DNA of 64,000 bases from Branchinecta lynchi (Eukaryota; Arthropoda; Branchiopoda; Anostraca; Branchinectidae): NCBI GenBank assembly GCA_023053575.1, contig JAKZAP010000009.1, positions 14,179,869 to 14,243,868 of the forward strand, given 5' to 3'. Shown piece after piece: positions 12,261-25,500 of the stretch (the first letter of the stretch is position 1; every line of letters begins with the position of its first letter). The notes under the pieces are model-generated. The model saw nothing but the letters and a program-made list of their open reading frames with translations. It searched no databases and was not told where the DNA came from. Position numbers and translations under genes: made by a program.

Positions 12261-12772
12261 ACTGACATTGCCATGGGGCTAGTACAAACATAATGGGCTA
12301 TGGACAGACATCAGTACAAATATAGAGTTGTGTTTTTTATTATCCATCTACTTGTCTGCTATTTATATTTTCTTCTTATTTTTTCGTTTACGTTCCTTTT
12401 TTTTATCATTGCCATGGCCTCTGGCTGTTTGTGCTAACAGATCGTGCTTAATACCAAATTATTATATAAATATAAAGAAACCAGAGAAGTGACCTACAGT
12501 GAAACAACCAGATCTTCTTAATACCAAATTAAATCTAAAACAACCAGAAGTGTCCCACAGTGAAACAACCAGCAGTAAGTTTCATAAGTTGGTAACAGGC
12601 ACTTCTGTACCCAGTAATAATGTCGGGCGATATTTCTATAGGCTATATCGATATTTTTACTTCCGATACATTGATATTTCGGAACCATTTCGCTCTCTTA
12701 TGCGTCTCGTTTCGCTAACATTTAGGAACGAAATTTGTATTCAAAGAGTATTTTGTTAGAAAGTTACAATAT

Positions 12773-13184
12773 AGGTATAATCTCGCCGTTCCCCGAGGAC
12801 TCCACTTGAGGAGTCCCTGCATTTTTGTTTGTCCCGGGGACTCACTCCCCGTATTCTAACGAGTCCCCACGAACGGGGAATGCTCCGATTATCATCACCA
12901 TCATCAAAAAGGACTCCCTTTCATATTCGGAGGGGAATCAGTTTTTGCTGGTGTTGGTGCATGTAAAATTAATTAAAAAGAATCAGAATAAACAAAACCA
13001 AAAATAAAGTGGATCCAGACTAGTTTTGTCAGCTGCACATTTTTTTTTTAAGAACAAAATCCATCTTAGAAGCATTCGTGTTCTCGTGGTTTTCCGAGGC
13101 GGAGTCCGCGTGGAGTGACTCCCTCTATTCTCGCCGTTCCCTTCGATTCCCGAGGAGTCCTCGGAGAACGGCGAGAATACGCCT
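12773..13184. mobile_element. AGGCGTATTC MITE, copy B, TSD TAT
   Basis: A complete 412-bp copy with ends AGGTATAATCTCGCCGTTCC and GGCGAGAATACGCCT, flanked by TAT on both sides (12770-12772 and 13185-13187). The interior matches 55168-55581 closely. It lies downstream of the DNAJA3 stop codon. Confidence 0.88.
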
Positions 13185-13461
13185 TATGTGTCTTATTAAA
13201 TACTGTTTTCGATATCGACGTTTATGTTTCGATATGGATATCTGGCCCGATATAGCGCTATCGAATATCGCCCAGCACCACCCAGTAGTTTGTTACCATT
13301 TCCTCAGGGTAAGCTCTGGCTGTATGTTTGTAATAGTAAGAACATGACCAGACAATGTACATTGACTTAGTCGGTTTGTTTTAAGTTATTTATCAAATTA
13401 ACATTTAACCAAAAATGACTAAAGCCTCTGAGAAACACAGGCCAACCGGCAGGTGATAACC

Positions 13462-13574
13462 TCACTGTTCTAATTTCTCCTTTTTCGGGTCGACTTCTTT
13501 GATTGGCTCATCCCCTAACGCCTCCCGAACGCTTTGGACCAATCCGTCGGGATCTTCAACTGCCACGTGTTTCC
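13462..13574 (-). CDS. DNAJA3: DNAJA3 exon 9 (C-terminal tail and stop)
   Basis: Acceptor ATTTTTCAG at 13575-13577; the exon joins exon 8 in phase 1 and codes a 37-residue charged tail ending KLEQ before TGA at 13464-13462. The tail is not conserved enough to prove by eye, but frame, acceptor and composition agree. It could be one of several alternative 3' ends, as in human Tid1. Confidence 0.75.
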
Positions 13575-16500
13575 CTGAAAAATAAAAAATAAATCAGAAC
13601 AAATTAAGAAATTATATTTGAAGCCAATATTTCCTTGTACATGGAAATAAACCAGTACAGTATCAACTAATCATTTATTTTTTTTTGGATCGGAGTTGGT
13701 GGGTTGTAAGGTGGTCACTCAGTCTACTTTCGAGTCACCGCTTGTTTTCGCTGCGACGATTTTGTTTTAGTTGTATCCCGTTTCCGTCAGTTAACTATGG
13801 GAACGTTTCCGCGTGCGTGGCTGTAGAGCTGAACGGGCGATTCAGTCCACACGAAAATGAGAAAAATCGATCGGGCGTTGAACGGCTGAGAACGATGGGT
13901 TCCGTCGACGCGAAAATGCCCATTCCGCTGGATGGGAGCAGATGAGTGGCAAGGTCCACATAATATCCGCGTTCAGTTCAACGCTGCCCTCGGAGCGGTG
14001 TTGAATGGGAGGCGTCCATCGAGCTGGATCGCCCGTTCACCTATTCATCCGTACATGCGAAAATGACAGAAAGATCGACGGCATCCACGCGAAAATGTCC
14101 GTCTAGCTCGACGGGACCAGAGCCATCCACGCGAAAACTTCCCCTATCCCTTCAACTTGGGCCCTGATTTATTTAGGTTTCAGCAGTCCCATCAATAACC
14201 CTTGAACATTAAACGTACGATTTATATGAATATACAGTTATCGGAGAAGCAGCCTCTGTAAGACCTATCTCGTAAGGGCGGTGCACTTTCTATTCTGCAA
14301 CTACTTTTCGAAAGGGTTGGGGAGGGATGGGTAGAAGTTGCAGGTTCGATATTAATTCAAGTGGGCTGGATCTAATCTGGGGGGGAGGCAGGGGTCAAGA
14401 GGTGGAAAGAAAGAAGGTCCGACTCGCGAAGTCATAAAACAAATTGTCAGGTCCAAGCAAGCGTACCGAAGACCTACTTCACATTTTATACTAAAACTAT
14501 TAGGCTATTCCCGAATATATTGATTTTGTACGGCATTTTTTTTACCGAGACTGGATTCGACGGAATTTTCTGCAGTGGTTGGCTGTTCTGACAGGTTTTC
14601 ATAATCAGTGTTTCGGGCAAGGATTCGACCTCAAGGCTGTCGGTTCCGGAAAGCGGACTGGACAGAGGTAAGCACATTTTCTGAGGGATATGAAAAAGAA
14701 GCAATTTCACCACAAGACACCCATGCCGCAGACTGAAGAAGTGATTATCTTAGGCTGACCCCAACAAATACAAGCCTTCTTAGGGACTGACCTGGGGCGG
14801 AACAATTCCTAAGGTCTGCTGGTGTCATCCAAATATGGCCTTCTTAATTCGCCCGAGCAGACCACCATTATTTTCTTCCGACGACTTTGGCGTTTCGCTT
14901 TCGGCCGGATCCGGTGTTGTCCCTAGCAAGAGAAAGAAGGCTTGTATTCGCAAGATCCTCCCATGAGATCCCCACTATACTGGCACAAAGCCAGGGATTT
15001 TCTCAAATTGCCCCAGGAGGGACGAGGGCTAGGCGGGAGCTTGCCACCTTTGTGTCACGGCTGTATGAAGAATCGTTTCTTATTTATTGTTTGTTAGTTT
15101 GCGTCTTACTTGTATTGTAGTGAGTGTTTATTTTTCCGGCCCATGTTAGCCTAGTGCTATTAGGGTTCTGAATACAATTGATTGATTGATTGAATGGCAA
15201 TAAGCCGTGAGCGGAATCCTAACCCTAGGTTCAGACAGAGCAAATCGCGGCGGTGAACAAGATTTTTCAATCGCAGCGACAGAAGATTTTTATCGCCTGG
15301 ATGTTCACACTGAAGTTTCGTCGGCAACAGAATTTAACGCGAAAAATTTGAAAAGAAAGTCCCATTTCTCGCTTTTCATACAAAATGTGGTAGAACTGAA
15401 GAGCAATAATTAATTTTTCTAAAAGTGAATCATCAAAAGGGTCGTCCATGTTGCTGTTGCGTGAACAAAATCGTACTGTCGCCTGATTAAAGTTGAATTT
15501 TCACAACATTGAAAATCGCCTGACGAAGCAACAGAAATCGCCGATTCTGGCGACGAAAATTTCGGCGATGGCTGATATCGCCTCAGTGTGAACGTCTGTG
15601 TGAACCTAGGGTAAGACAGTGTCTAAAAGGTTTTGAGAAATGTGAAAAGTTGAGAATAATTATTAAATATAAGTGTGACAAAATACGTATATTATAGTAA
15701 AAATTAAGTGTAGATGAAAATCCAATTATACACAAGAATTCAGGAGGTAAACAGGAACAGAAAATAGGTAAATAATATTGATTCACTTTACAAGTCAGTA
15801 TAAAGAGATAAACATACCTGAGCATAAAGTGCCCGAGGAATATATGATCTGTGTGATTGATGTTTGACGGTGCAAAACGGATATGTCAGCTGAAATTTTA
15901 TTGGAGCTTTATTTCGGCCCTTCTTGGCAAGAGTCCTCTTCAGGCTCAAAGCCGCTCAAGTTGATTTCGTTCAGACCCTAAGTATTTCTCTACCAAAACG
16001 ATACCCAACCCAGAATGCAAAAAAATCTCTACCCATTCAACGACTCAATCGAGCAGCAAAAACAGCAGCCGCGTCCAAAATCAAATCACAGCAACCTTTT
16101 TAACTCCAAGCAACCCTCACAGAGGAAGCAACCTCCAAGCAACCCTCACAGTCAGGTGTTTAACGATAAGCTAGAATCTTTAGTTTGTTTTTCCACAAGT
16201 TCCTTTTTCCACTTGAGCAGCTTTAAGCCTGAAGGTGACCCTTGCGAAGAAGGGCCGAAATATAGCTCTAATAAAATTTCAGCTGAGGTATCGGTTTTGC
16301 ACTGTCAAATATGATTCGCAGTCAGCTTTGAGCTTGGGCTGAAGGAAATTATTTGTGTGATCTGGTTGTTTCACTGTAGGACAATTCTCTGGTTTCTTTA
16401 TATTTATATAAGTATTTCTTTGTGTGATTGAACCAAGGCCGTATCCAGGGGGGGGGGGGGGGTTAAAACCCCCTAAACCCCCCCCCCCTGGACCCCCTAA

Positions 16501-19500
16501 CCCCCCCCCCCCTCCCCCTAAACATCCAAAAATAACCATTTTTATAGGCTTTTTCCTCTGATTTATGTATTTTTTGTACTTTTTTGTCCGACCCGCAGGC
16601 GAACACCCCCCCCCCCCCCCCCCGAAAAAAATTCCTGGATACGGGCCTGGATTGAACTGAATACCCCTACCCCCTCGTTAGCTGATTGATTTTGAAAGTA
16701 GGAAAATAAGGTAAGGCCCGCTGGTCTTCAGATTTCCACGCTATCCACAAATCCCATTAACCACTATCCAAACCTAGCCTTATCCACCACCCTCGAAACC
16801 ATATCAGAAACAATTAAAGATACTCATTTTCTCTGTACATCACTCTGTAAGGTACGTTAGTCTGTTGCCGGACTACTGAAGAAGAGCAGAATAACAGCAG
16901 GCAGTAGCGCCAAGACCTATGCTTTCCATGCTAACAGCTAAGATGCGGTCTCACACATCGAGGAAACAGGGGAGGTTGTATTTTCTTTTGCTGTGTTTAT
17001 AATACGAAGTTATCACAGCCACGACTTATCACAGTTTCAGTAGGGACGTTCCCTATCGCTACTGGTGCTAGTGTCGCTGCTACTGGAGTGTTTGTCACTT
17101 TCTTCAAATCTTGGCGCTACTCGCTTGTGCAGAGCAAAATAACAATAGGAAGTATCGCCAAGGCTTGAAAAACTGACACACACACGCGAATAGCAGCGAT
17201 ACTAGTATCACTAGCGATGGAGAAGTGGAGAACATCCCTACTGAAACTCATTCAGTCATGAACTACCGCTGGCTCTGACAACTATTCTGAATACAGCAAA
17301 AAATGTGTTTTTTGTTTCCTCGATACGTGCAGACCGCATATTAGCTTTGCTAGAAATGTCTGAACCTGCAAGTTTGTCCCGTCTTAAATGCCGCAAGCTC
17401 AGTGGGTGGCGCTACGAGTAAGGCCCGTTTGCAAAGCACGGAAATCGTAGATCTTGGCATACTCCCTAGTGTTATTTTGCTCTGCCCTAAGGCGTACTCT
17501 CGCCGTTTCCCGAGGGAGTCCAAGCGTTTTTGTTTTTCATGGGAGTCACTCCCCGCACTCTCGCCAGTCCGCACGGACGAGGAATGCTCGATTAGATAGA
17601 TAGATAGATAGATATGTTTATTGATTCAACTCGTAGCGCCGACATGGCACTAAATACGTCGACCATTACATTTAAATACTTGAATAACTGAGTAAAATAC
17701 TTGAATATATACAATTATTAGATAAAAGAAAATAAATCACTTAGAATTCACTTGTTTTTTGTTAATCTTCTCAGTAAAATATGGTACAAAGGAATTTGAA
17801 TACCGGTTTGTGCGACATTTAACTGGCACAAGGAGATTTTGATGCCGTGTCCGTCCTGTCACCGGTGCTAGATCGGGCAGAATATCTCTGTGTTTTTCAC
17901 TGGCAAGGATTGATCGACCAAAACGTAAAATTAAATTTTCCCGGCGGACATGGAGTGGCTCAAGTCTTAATAGGAGGAGGGAAGCTTCGTAACCATTGTA
18001 TTTCTGCCCTAGCATAATGCGGCACGCTCTGATTTGCAGTGATTCAATCTCTTCGTTATGTTGTATGCTTCTTTGCACAAAGGGTCCCCAAACTGGGCAG
18101 GCATACTCCAGTAGCGGTCGCACGTATGTCACATAAGCTAACTTCAAAGATTCGACACCGAATCCAAATCGCTTCATTGTCGTGATGGACTGGAGTGCAG
18201 CGTTCCCTTTCTTCACGAGGTTGGTGTGATTATCATCACACCACCAAAAAGGACTCCCTTTCAGATTCAGAGGGGAATCAATCTGTCTGGTGTAGGTGCA
18301 ATGTGAAAGTAATAAAAGAACCAGGTTTAACAAAACCAAAAATAACGTGGACCCATACTGATTTCGTCAATTGCATATTTTTTTTAGAACCAAAAAAATT
18401 CATTTTGGAAGCGTTCCCCGTGTTCTCGTAGTTTTCCGTTCGTTGAGTCCGCGTGGAGTGACTCCCTCTATTCTCACCGTTCCCTCCGATTCCCCGACGA
18501 GTCCTCGGGGAACACCCTAGTGTTACTTAGTTCTGAGGGAACTAGACGGCATCGAGTATGCCAGATAAGCTAGGGACTGATGTCCGCCGGTGTTGCCGTC
18601 TTCCAAACACCGTGGCCCGTCACAACGTTGAGGGAGCCTCCGCTATGACATGCACTTCCCTATAGACCTCAGCATCTTACAGCACAATGGGAAACGTGAC
18701 GAATGGAGAGACATGGGTAGCGTTCCAGTGAAGTATTACAAGTTACGATGATAAGAGGAGGGGCGAGTGCCGTATTGTGCTAGTTATCACGCTCTCTGGA
18801 ACGAAAATAATAACAACGCGGACATATGTCATCACTCTTACGGGAGTTCCTGCAGAATTTGCTTATTTTGGTGAATAAAAGATATATTTATATATATATA
18901 TAGTCATTATCACGTACGATGCTCGCGACCATCATAAGTAAATTGTAACGATCGTAACAGTCGTGGAACGAAAATAATAAGTGGGAGGAGCCAATTTACT
19001 TATTACGGCGGGCTCTGGAACGGCAATAATAACAAGAATAGTAGCGATCGTAACTAATAATAAGTTGCTGGAACGCTACCATGGTCAACGCTCTATGCGC
19101 CACTGATGCCCCAATCGGTAAGCTTAGCGTGATACCGGGGGGGGGGGATTCGTTCAGGGGTAAATATTTCCGCGCATCACAGAAAGAATTCGTCCAAAAG
19201 ACTATAGATCGCCAATTGGAATATAAGACGTTTTCCAAGATTTAACTAAGAGTTCATGGCTCGAAAAGTGTTTCCGTGGACCGAATTTTTGACAAACAAC
19301 TGCAGAGGTGATTTCGACTTTGTGGCTCGATTTGGCGGGAAATTTAAATTTAGTATTAAAATAAGAAATAAGTTACCTTTTATCAAGCATATACAAAACT
19401 GAGGATCCTTGTTGTACAGAATGGTAAAGGCATAACCCTGAAATACACTTCTTGAGATTTTACCTGGATATTATTTTGTTTTCAGACATTCCAAATTACC

Positions 19501-22500
19501 GCCAAAAAAGAGACTAAACGGCATTTCCGCGCGTTTTAACTTGTGGATCGAGTGCATCGCGGACATTTCTGTTTCCTCCGCGTCAAACGCCCCAGGGTTA
19601 ATACCTAAACTGCTTAAACCACTTAAAAACAAAAACTACTTGTACCACGTGCATTTTATCGCATGCTGAACTCTTCCCAGTCACAAACTAAACATTTCAC
19701 AGACATATTTTAATATGGGCTGATGAAATTAGATCCAATCAAAATTGGAAAAATTCCAAATGGGGGGAAAGCTTGGTCGTGGTAGAAGCAAGACTACTAG
19801 AGCAGAAGAAGATACTTGGATATTTTATTCCTTTTCTAGCTTTTAGCTATTCGGATTAAACTTGATTGATTGATTGATATTAGTATTCGTCTTCGATGCT
19901 TAAAAGCTGAATCCTAATATCTACGCATGCAATAGGACACAATAGGGATCTTTGTCAGCCTTATACGTCCGCGAATAATTAAAACGAGACAAATGCGTCC
20001 GGATATCGTATCTCTGACACCAAGATCTCCGATGTGACCGAAAAGCTGGATATTTAAGTGTGGAGTAAAAATCCGACAGGGTATTCGTTTACTTCATTTG
20101 TAATGTCATGTCCAACGTATGTCATCCATAACCTTACCCACGGGCGTCACGACTAGGGGGGGGAGGAACCCCCCTCCCTCCCCCGAATGTTGTCGGCTAG
20201 TCGGTAAAAAAAATAGCCTACCGATTTTTCGTAAAAACAAGCGATTTTTTCTCAATAATAGTCGTTCTTATCTGCAAAAATAGTCGTTAAAAATTACCAG
20301 GCAGTCGGTAAATACCTTACCCCTCCCCTCCAAACATTTTGGATAGTAACGCCTCTGACCTTACCTATCTAAAGAACGACCTTATCGGCCAAAATCCCGT
20401 ACATTTCCCTTCTGAACGGGGTCTGCATGAAATGTTTGTCGACCTTTAAATCACCAGCTTTGCACCAAGTTCGGTTATAAACTACTGGAAGACCCCATCC
20501 ATCGACACAAGGTCCCCCTCCCCATATCCCCGACCGTGCAAAATTCCAGAGACTCGCACCGCAACAAATTCGTAGGAAACAAACGTTAGTGCATCTCATG
20601 TTCAATATGAGAAAAGTTTCATCCCTTCTTTGTAAAGCTTTCTGATACTAAGCTTTAAAGGACTCCCCGCACTATTTGCTCCTCAACTTACAGTATTTTA
20701 AAATATTTTAACAATTTACATAACCGGTTTTTCTGATGGAAAAACTTCTCGCTGTGGAAAAACTTCTCGCAGACAACCGTCCACAGCGTGATACACATCG
20801 AAGGTAGAAAAACACCGCAAGTGAGAAAATCAGCGTGGTTTTGTTAGAGGGGGTAGAATGTACCGTACGAAATTGGGGTCTCCGGGTTTCGAAATATATG
20901 GAATGATTATGGAAGTAGGTTGCGTTAGTATTATAGGTAAGACAGGTCCTTTAAAGGATCCGCCTTAACTAGGATACTATTTCACTCCACTTTCGTTAGG
21001 TTTCCATCCGTTCTTATTCGCGGCATTCTTCATTTTATAGTTGTCTGCCCCTTCTTATAGGCATTACAATGATGCTTGTCGAGTTTGTCTCTTTATGCGA
21101 TGCGTCAGGCTGCCGATCGCCATTTCCGAGAAGCTTATTGGTCAGAGGATCGATGCAAATCTTGCCTCGTTTGTAATGAAAAACAACGGGCCGGGAGCGA
21201 GGTTAAAAACAGCTGAAGGCTTGTGTACTGTGCTGTACCCGGTTCTGATTAGTAAAGCAGACAATCATCTGTGTCAGGAACGCTGCGTGGTGTCATTTAA
21301 AGGACCTGTCTTACCTATGATACAAATGCAACCTACTTCCATAATCATTCCACATACTTCTAAACGCCGAGACCCCAATTTCGTACGGTACATTCTAACC
21401 CCTCTAACAGAAACACGCTGATTTTCTCACTGGCCGTGTTTTGTTACCTTCGATGTGTATCACGCTGTCGACGGTTGTCTGCGAGAAATTTTTCCATCGG
21501 AAAAACCGGTTATGTAAATTGCTTCCCTGTTTTCGCTAGAAGTCAACGGGTCTCGGAAAAGGCTTAAGACAGCCAAAACCGTGGGTCATTTGTTGAAAGC
21601 ACAACCTAGATTTAAAGTATTCAAATAGTTTAAAATATCGTAAGTTGGAGCGTAAATAGTGCGAGGGGTCCTTCAAATAAATACCACCTACCTTCTTTCG
21701 TTTTGGTCAACCCGCGAATCGTTCCTGGTGTGTCCGTTTCCAATTCCGCGAATGCCGTGATCAAGGCATTCTGCTTGTTCGTCAGTCTGACCGGCGTTTT
21801 GATTTTAATATGAACATAGTGGTCACCATATCCGTAAGCGTTTACTCTCCTAATCCCTTTTCCGTTCATCCTGATTCGGGTGTGGGAAGGGGTTCCGTTT
21901 GGTATCTGAAAATAAGAATTCACTTAGTCTACTTTTAGATTATGTATGTTGGCATGGGATCTTTTGAATCGAGTTAGTAATAACAGATGGCACTTTACAA
22001 GGGACGTGTACCGTGACCAATAAACCATAAACCATAAACATTCAATTTTGGCGTAATTCTGGCGTATTTTTCAAAGACCGCGGCGTATCTCTCGGATCAC
22101 TATCTCGCAACATTGGGTTCCCAACCGGGGGTATGCGTACGACGAGACCCTCGTAAGGGGTATGCGAAGGTCCACAATCTCTGAATCCGAAAATCCGAGT
22201 TTTGACTTACGAAGGTTTAGAGAAATATTCAGTTCCAAATATTATAATGTTAGTGTATACGAGATTTAGATTTTAGATTTATTGTATAATTCAGGTACAA
22301 AATTTCGTAGTTGTCCAACCAAATTGTTTGACCTTTGTCAAGTAATATATACAACAATTGTTAAAATCAAATTCGTAATCAAAATAAAAGGTAAACCATT
22401 GAAGTCAACAACCGAAATAAAATTCATAACAAAATAACTAAGACAAAATAACATTATTGTAAAAATCAACAAATTTCGGAATGAAGCTATTACAATATCT

Positions 22501-25500
22501 TTCCCGGTTACATGCGATCGGCATGAGCTTCGGGACTTTGGTGGATACTTGCCTTGGTGGCCTTGGGCGTTCAACCTCAAAATCCGGGGGTAAAAGGGAT
22601 CGGAGAGTTGGGTGTTCAAGGAGTTTTAGTCCAAAATTTTGACACAACTTCTGCCTCCTATTAGACAGCGCATCCAGTCCAAATAAAGAAAGAAGGCCAG
22701 AGTACGGTATTTTAGGGCCCCTGTTCACAATTCTTAGGGCACGTTTCTGAATATTCTCTATACGATCAGATTCATCCTTCGTAATACCATAGTGCCAAAC
22801 CGGACAAGCATACTCCACAAGAGGACGAACAAACGTACAATACAGACGCAACATCTTTTTTTCAGGGACCTTAAATTTAGTTAGTGTTTTTAACATAACA
22901 ATAGACGCATTAGCTTTTCTAATCATGCTATCAGTGTTTTTCTTCCACGAGAGATCAGACGAAACGACGACTCCAAGGAGATTAATTTCCTCCGAGAGAA
23001 GGCCATCATCTAACTCAGGGTGGAAACTTGGCTCATCCGATAAAAAAGAAAAGGTCAAAACCGTTGTTTTTTCCGCATTTACAACCATATTTGAATTTTT
23101 TGCTTCCGTTGCTACATCCTGGACTATTGTCATTGCTTGGCTTTTAAAAGATCGATGCAATACTTCCACAAGTGACAAATCGTCCACGTACTTCCATCTC
23201 TCATCAGCATCAATAGCAATATCATTTATCATAATCAAAAAACAAAGAGGTCCCAACACGGTTCCTTGTGGGACACCACAGTATATAGCACTAGCAGATG
23301 AATGAAGGCCTTTATATTTTACAACTTGCTGCCTTTCCGTTAGAAAACCACGCACAATTTTTAAAATGAAATCCGGAATATTTTTATACACTGTTGTCGT
23401 AAAATCAACTAGTCGGCTTACCGCCGTTTCAAGATTTTTAATGAATAAACTAAACTGAAAAGACTGAATTGAGAAACAGCGCAAGCGTTTTCCCGACTCT
23501 TGGCCAGTTCGTGGACGATAATGAAATTGACAACCAATTTCATCATTTGCCTCAAGTATCCCATTTATTTGTCTATATATTTACGCATTACTCCCATACC
23601 GTCTCTTTGGCCTTCTGATCCTGACAGATCTTAGTAGAATAGTAGAACAGTGACTCTTCAAAAAGGGGCACGCAACTTTTTTGAATCTTAATTAAGGGTA
23701 CGCGGTACGGAAAAGGTTGGGAACCACTGATCTAAATAATAGGAATGAATCATATCTGATTGCGCAGCTCAGCTAAGAATTATTCTAGCCCCTTTCTCGA
23801 TAACAGTTGCGTTTCTGCAGATACCATGGTATCTGATACCACGGTCTAAAGTCGTTTTTGCAGTTATTGTGGTATCTGGCCAGTTATCGTGATATCTGAT
23901 ATCAGATACCACGGTCCGACTGTGGCGTTTTTTGCAGAGCAATCGTATATCAGATACTACGGTTACTGCAAAAACAACTAATTGCAGACCCGGTTACCGT
24001 GGTAACAGATACCATGGTATATGCAAAAACGAAACTATTGTCACCAGTCACCAGTATCAGCTGACTTCACCAATGTTCCCACTTTTCTACGACGGAACCT
24101 GGGACTTTCGGCCGCAAAAACCTGTGAAATTCTGGCACCTACGAAAATGAGTTTTTTTTACCAGCTATCAACGATAAGTCTCGCTTTCTCATCTTCATAA
24201 CTATATGCCTCAACTTTTTTTTTTTTTTTTTTTTTTACTGGTAAGGAACCAGTCGCAGTATACTCTATATGACTAAGTCCAAAAACGCCAGTGATCCTCA
24301 GGAAGAAGAAGTAAACGTCTCACTAACGACTCAAACCCAACGACTCAAATCCTGTGTCAAACAATCACGGCGATCTTTGGGAGCAGCTGTGACACCACTT
24401 CTGCCTTTCTTCCGCTAGGTACCCAGAGAGGCCGGAGATTTTGCATCGGCAAGGAGAGATAGTCATCAAGAGTTTTTCGGCTCGCTTTGGCGAAAAAGCT
24501 AAAATCTGTGACAAATCGCGGAATTTTGCGAAAAGTGGCAACCCTGGACCAACCCACTGATCGCAGTCATATGGCTTGGGCTGAAGGAATACTTAGAAAT
24601 CAATTATAATTTCGTAAGCCACATTGGCCTGATATATCACAAAAAATCACTCGCTAGTACCGAGCGAGAACAGTCCTAATTGTTATTCGCAGGTATTGGT
24701 GAGTGGCTCGCTGTCTTTATTTTAGGCTTTCAACTCTTCCAATTTTGGTTTTAATTCTCGGTTTATTGTTGGTTTTCTGCTTTGTTTCGTTTTTCTTGGT
24801 TGTTGATCTTCATCCTGGTTTTGGCATTTTTCCTCGACATTTTCTGTCTGCACTGAAGAAGGGAGGCGGTTGTCCTCCCGAAATATTCGCCTTTTATTTC
24901 AGTAGTTGCGTCTTTGCTGATACCATGGTATCTGTTACCACGGTAACTGGATCTGCAATTAGTCGTTTTGGCAGTTATCGTGGTATCTAATACACTGTGC
25001 TCTGCAAAAACGACTATTGCCGAAATTGCACTTTTCGAAGTCATCCCGAAAGAAAAACAGATATCCAGTTACATCACTAAGTGCTAAACTTCTTACTCAC
25101 AAATCTGACCAAATCTGATGAAAGTGAGATGACTTTTCAGATACCACGACCAGTTACCACGGTCAGACCGTAGTATCTGGATATCTGTTACCACGATAAC
25201 TGGCCAGATACCACGATAACTGCAAAAACGCCTTTAGACCGTGGTATCAGATACCGCGATAACTGCAAAAACGACTTTAGTATATTCGTTGGCCTTTACC
25301 AACCCCATTTTCGTTGGTTTCTTCGTTGATTTTTTATGTGTGATAGAAATCACTTATCTTACATTCACGTCGAGGTCTTCATAAATTCCTTGTATCCTAA
25401 TAGTTCCACCCAGTATTGCTTGAGATACGGAGATGGAGGCATCCGTGTGAACATCGGCACCGTCTCGCCGGAAATAATCCGACTTCTCTATTCTGAACGT

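Noticed and set aside
21041..21421. 126-codon plus-strand frame as a gene
   Set aside because: It lies wholly in the spacer and arm of the inverted-repeat element, and its second half is the reverse complement of the other arm.
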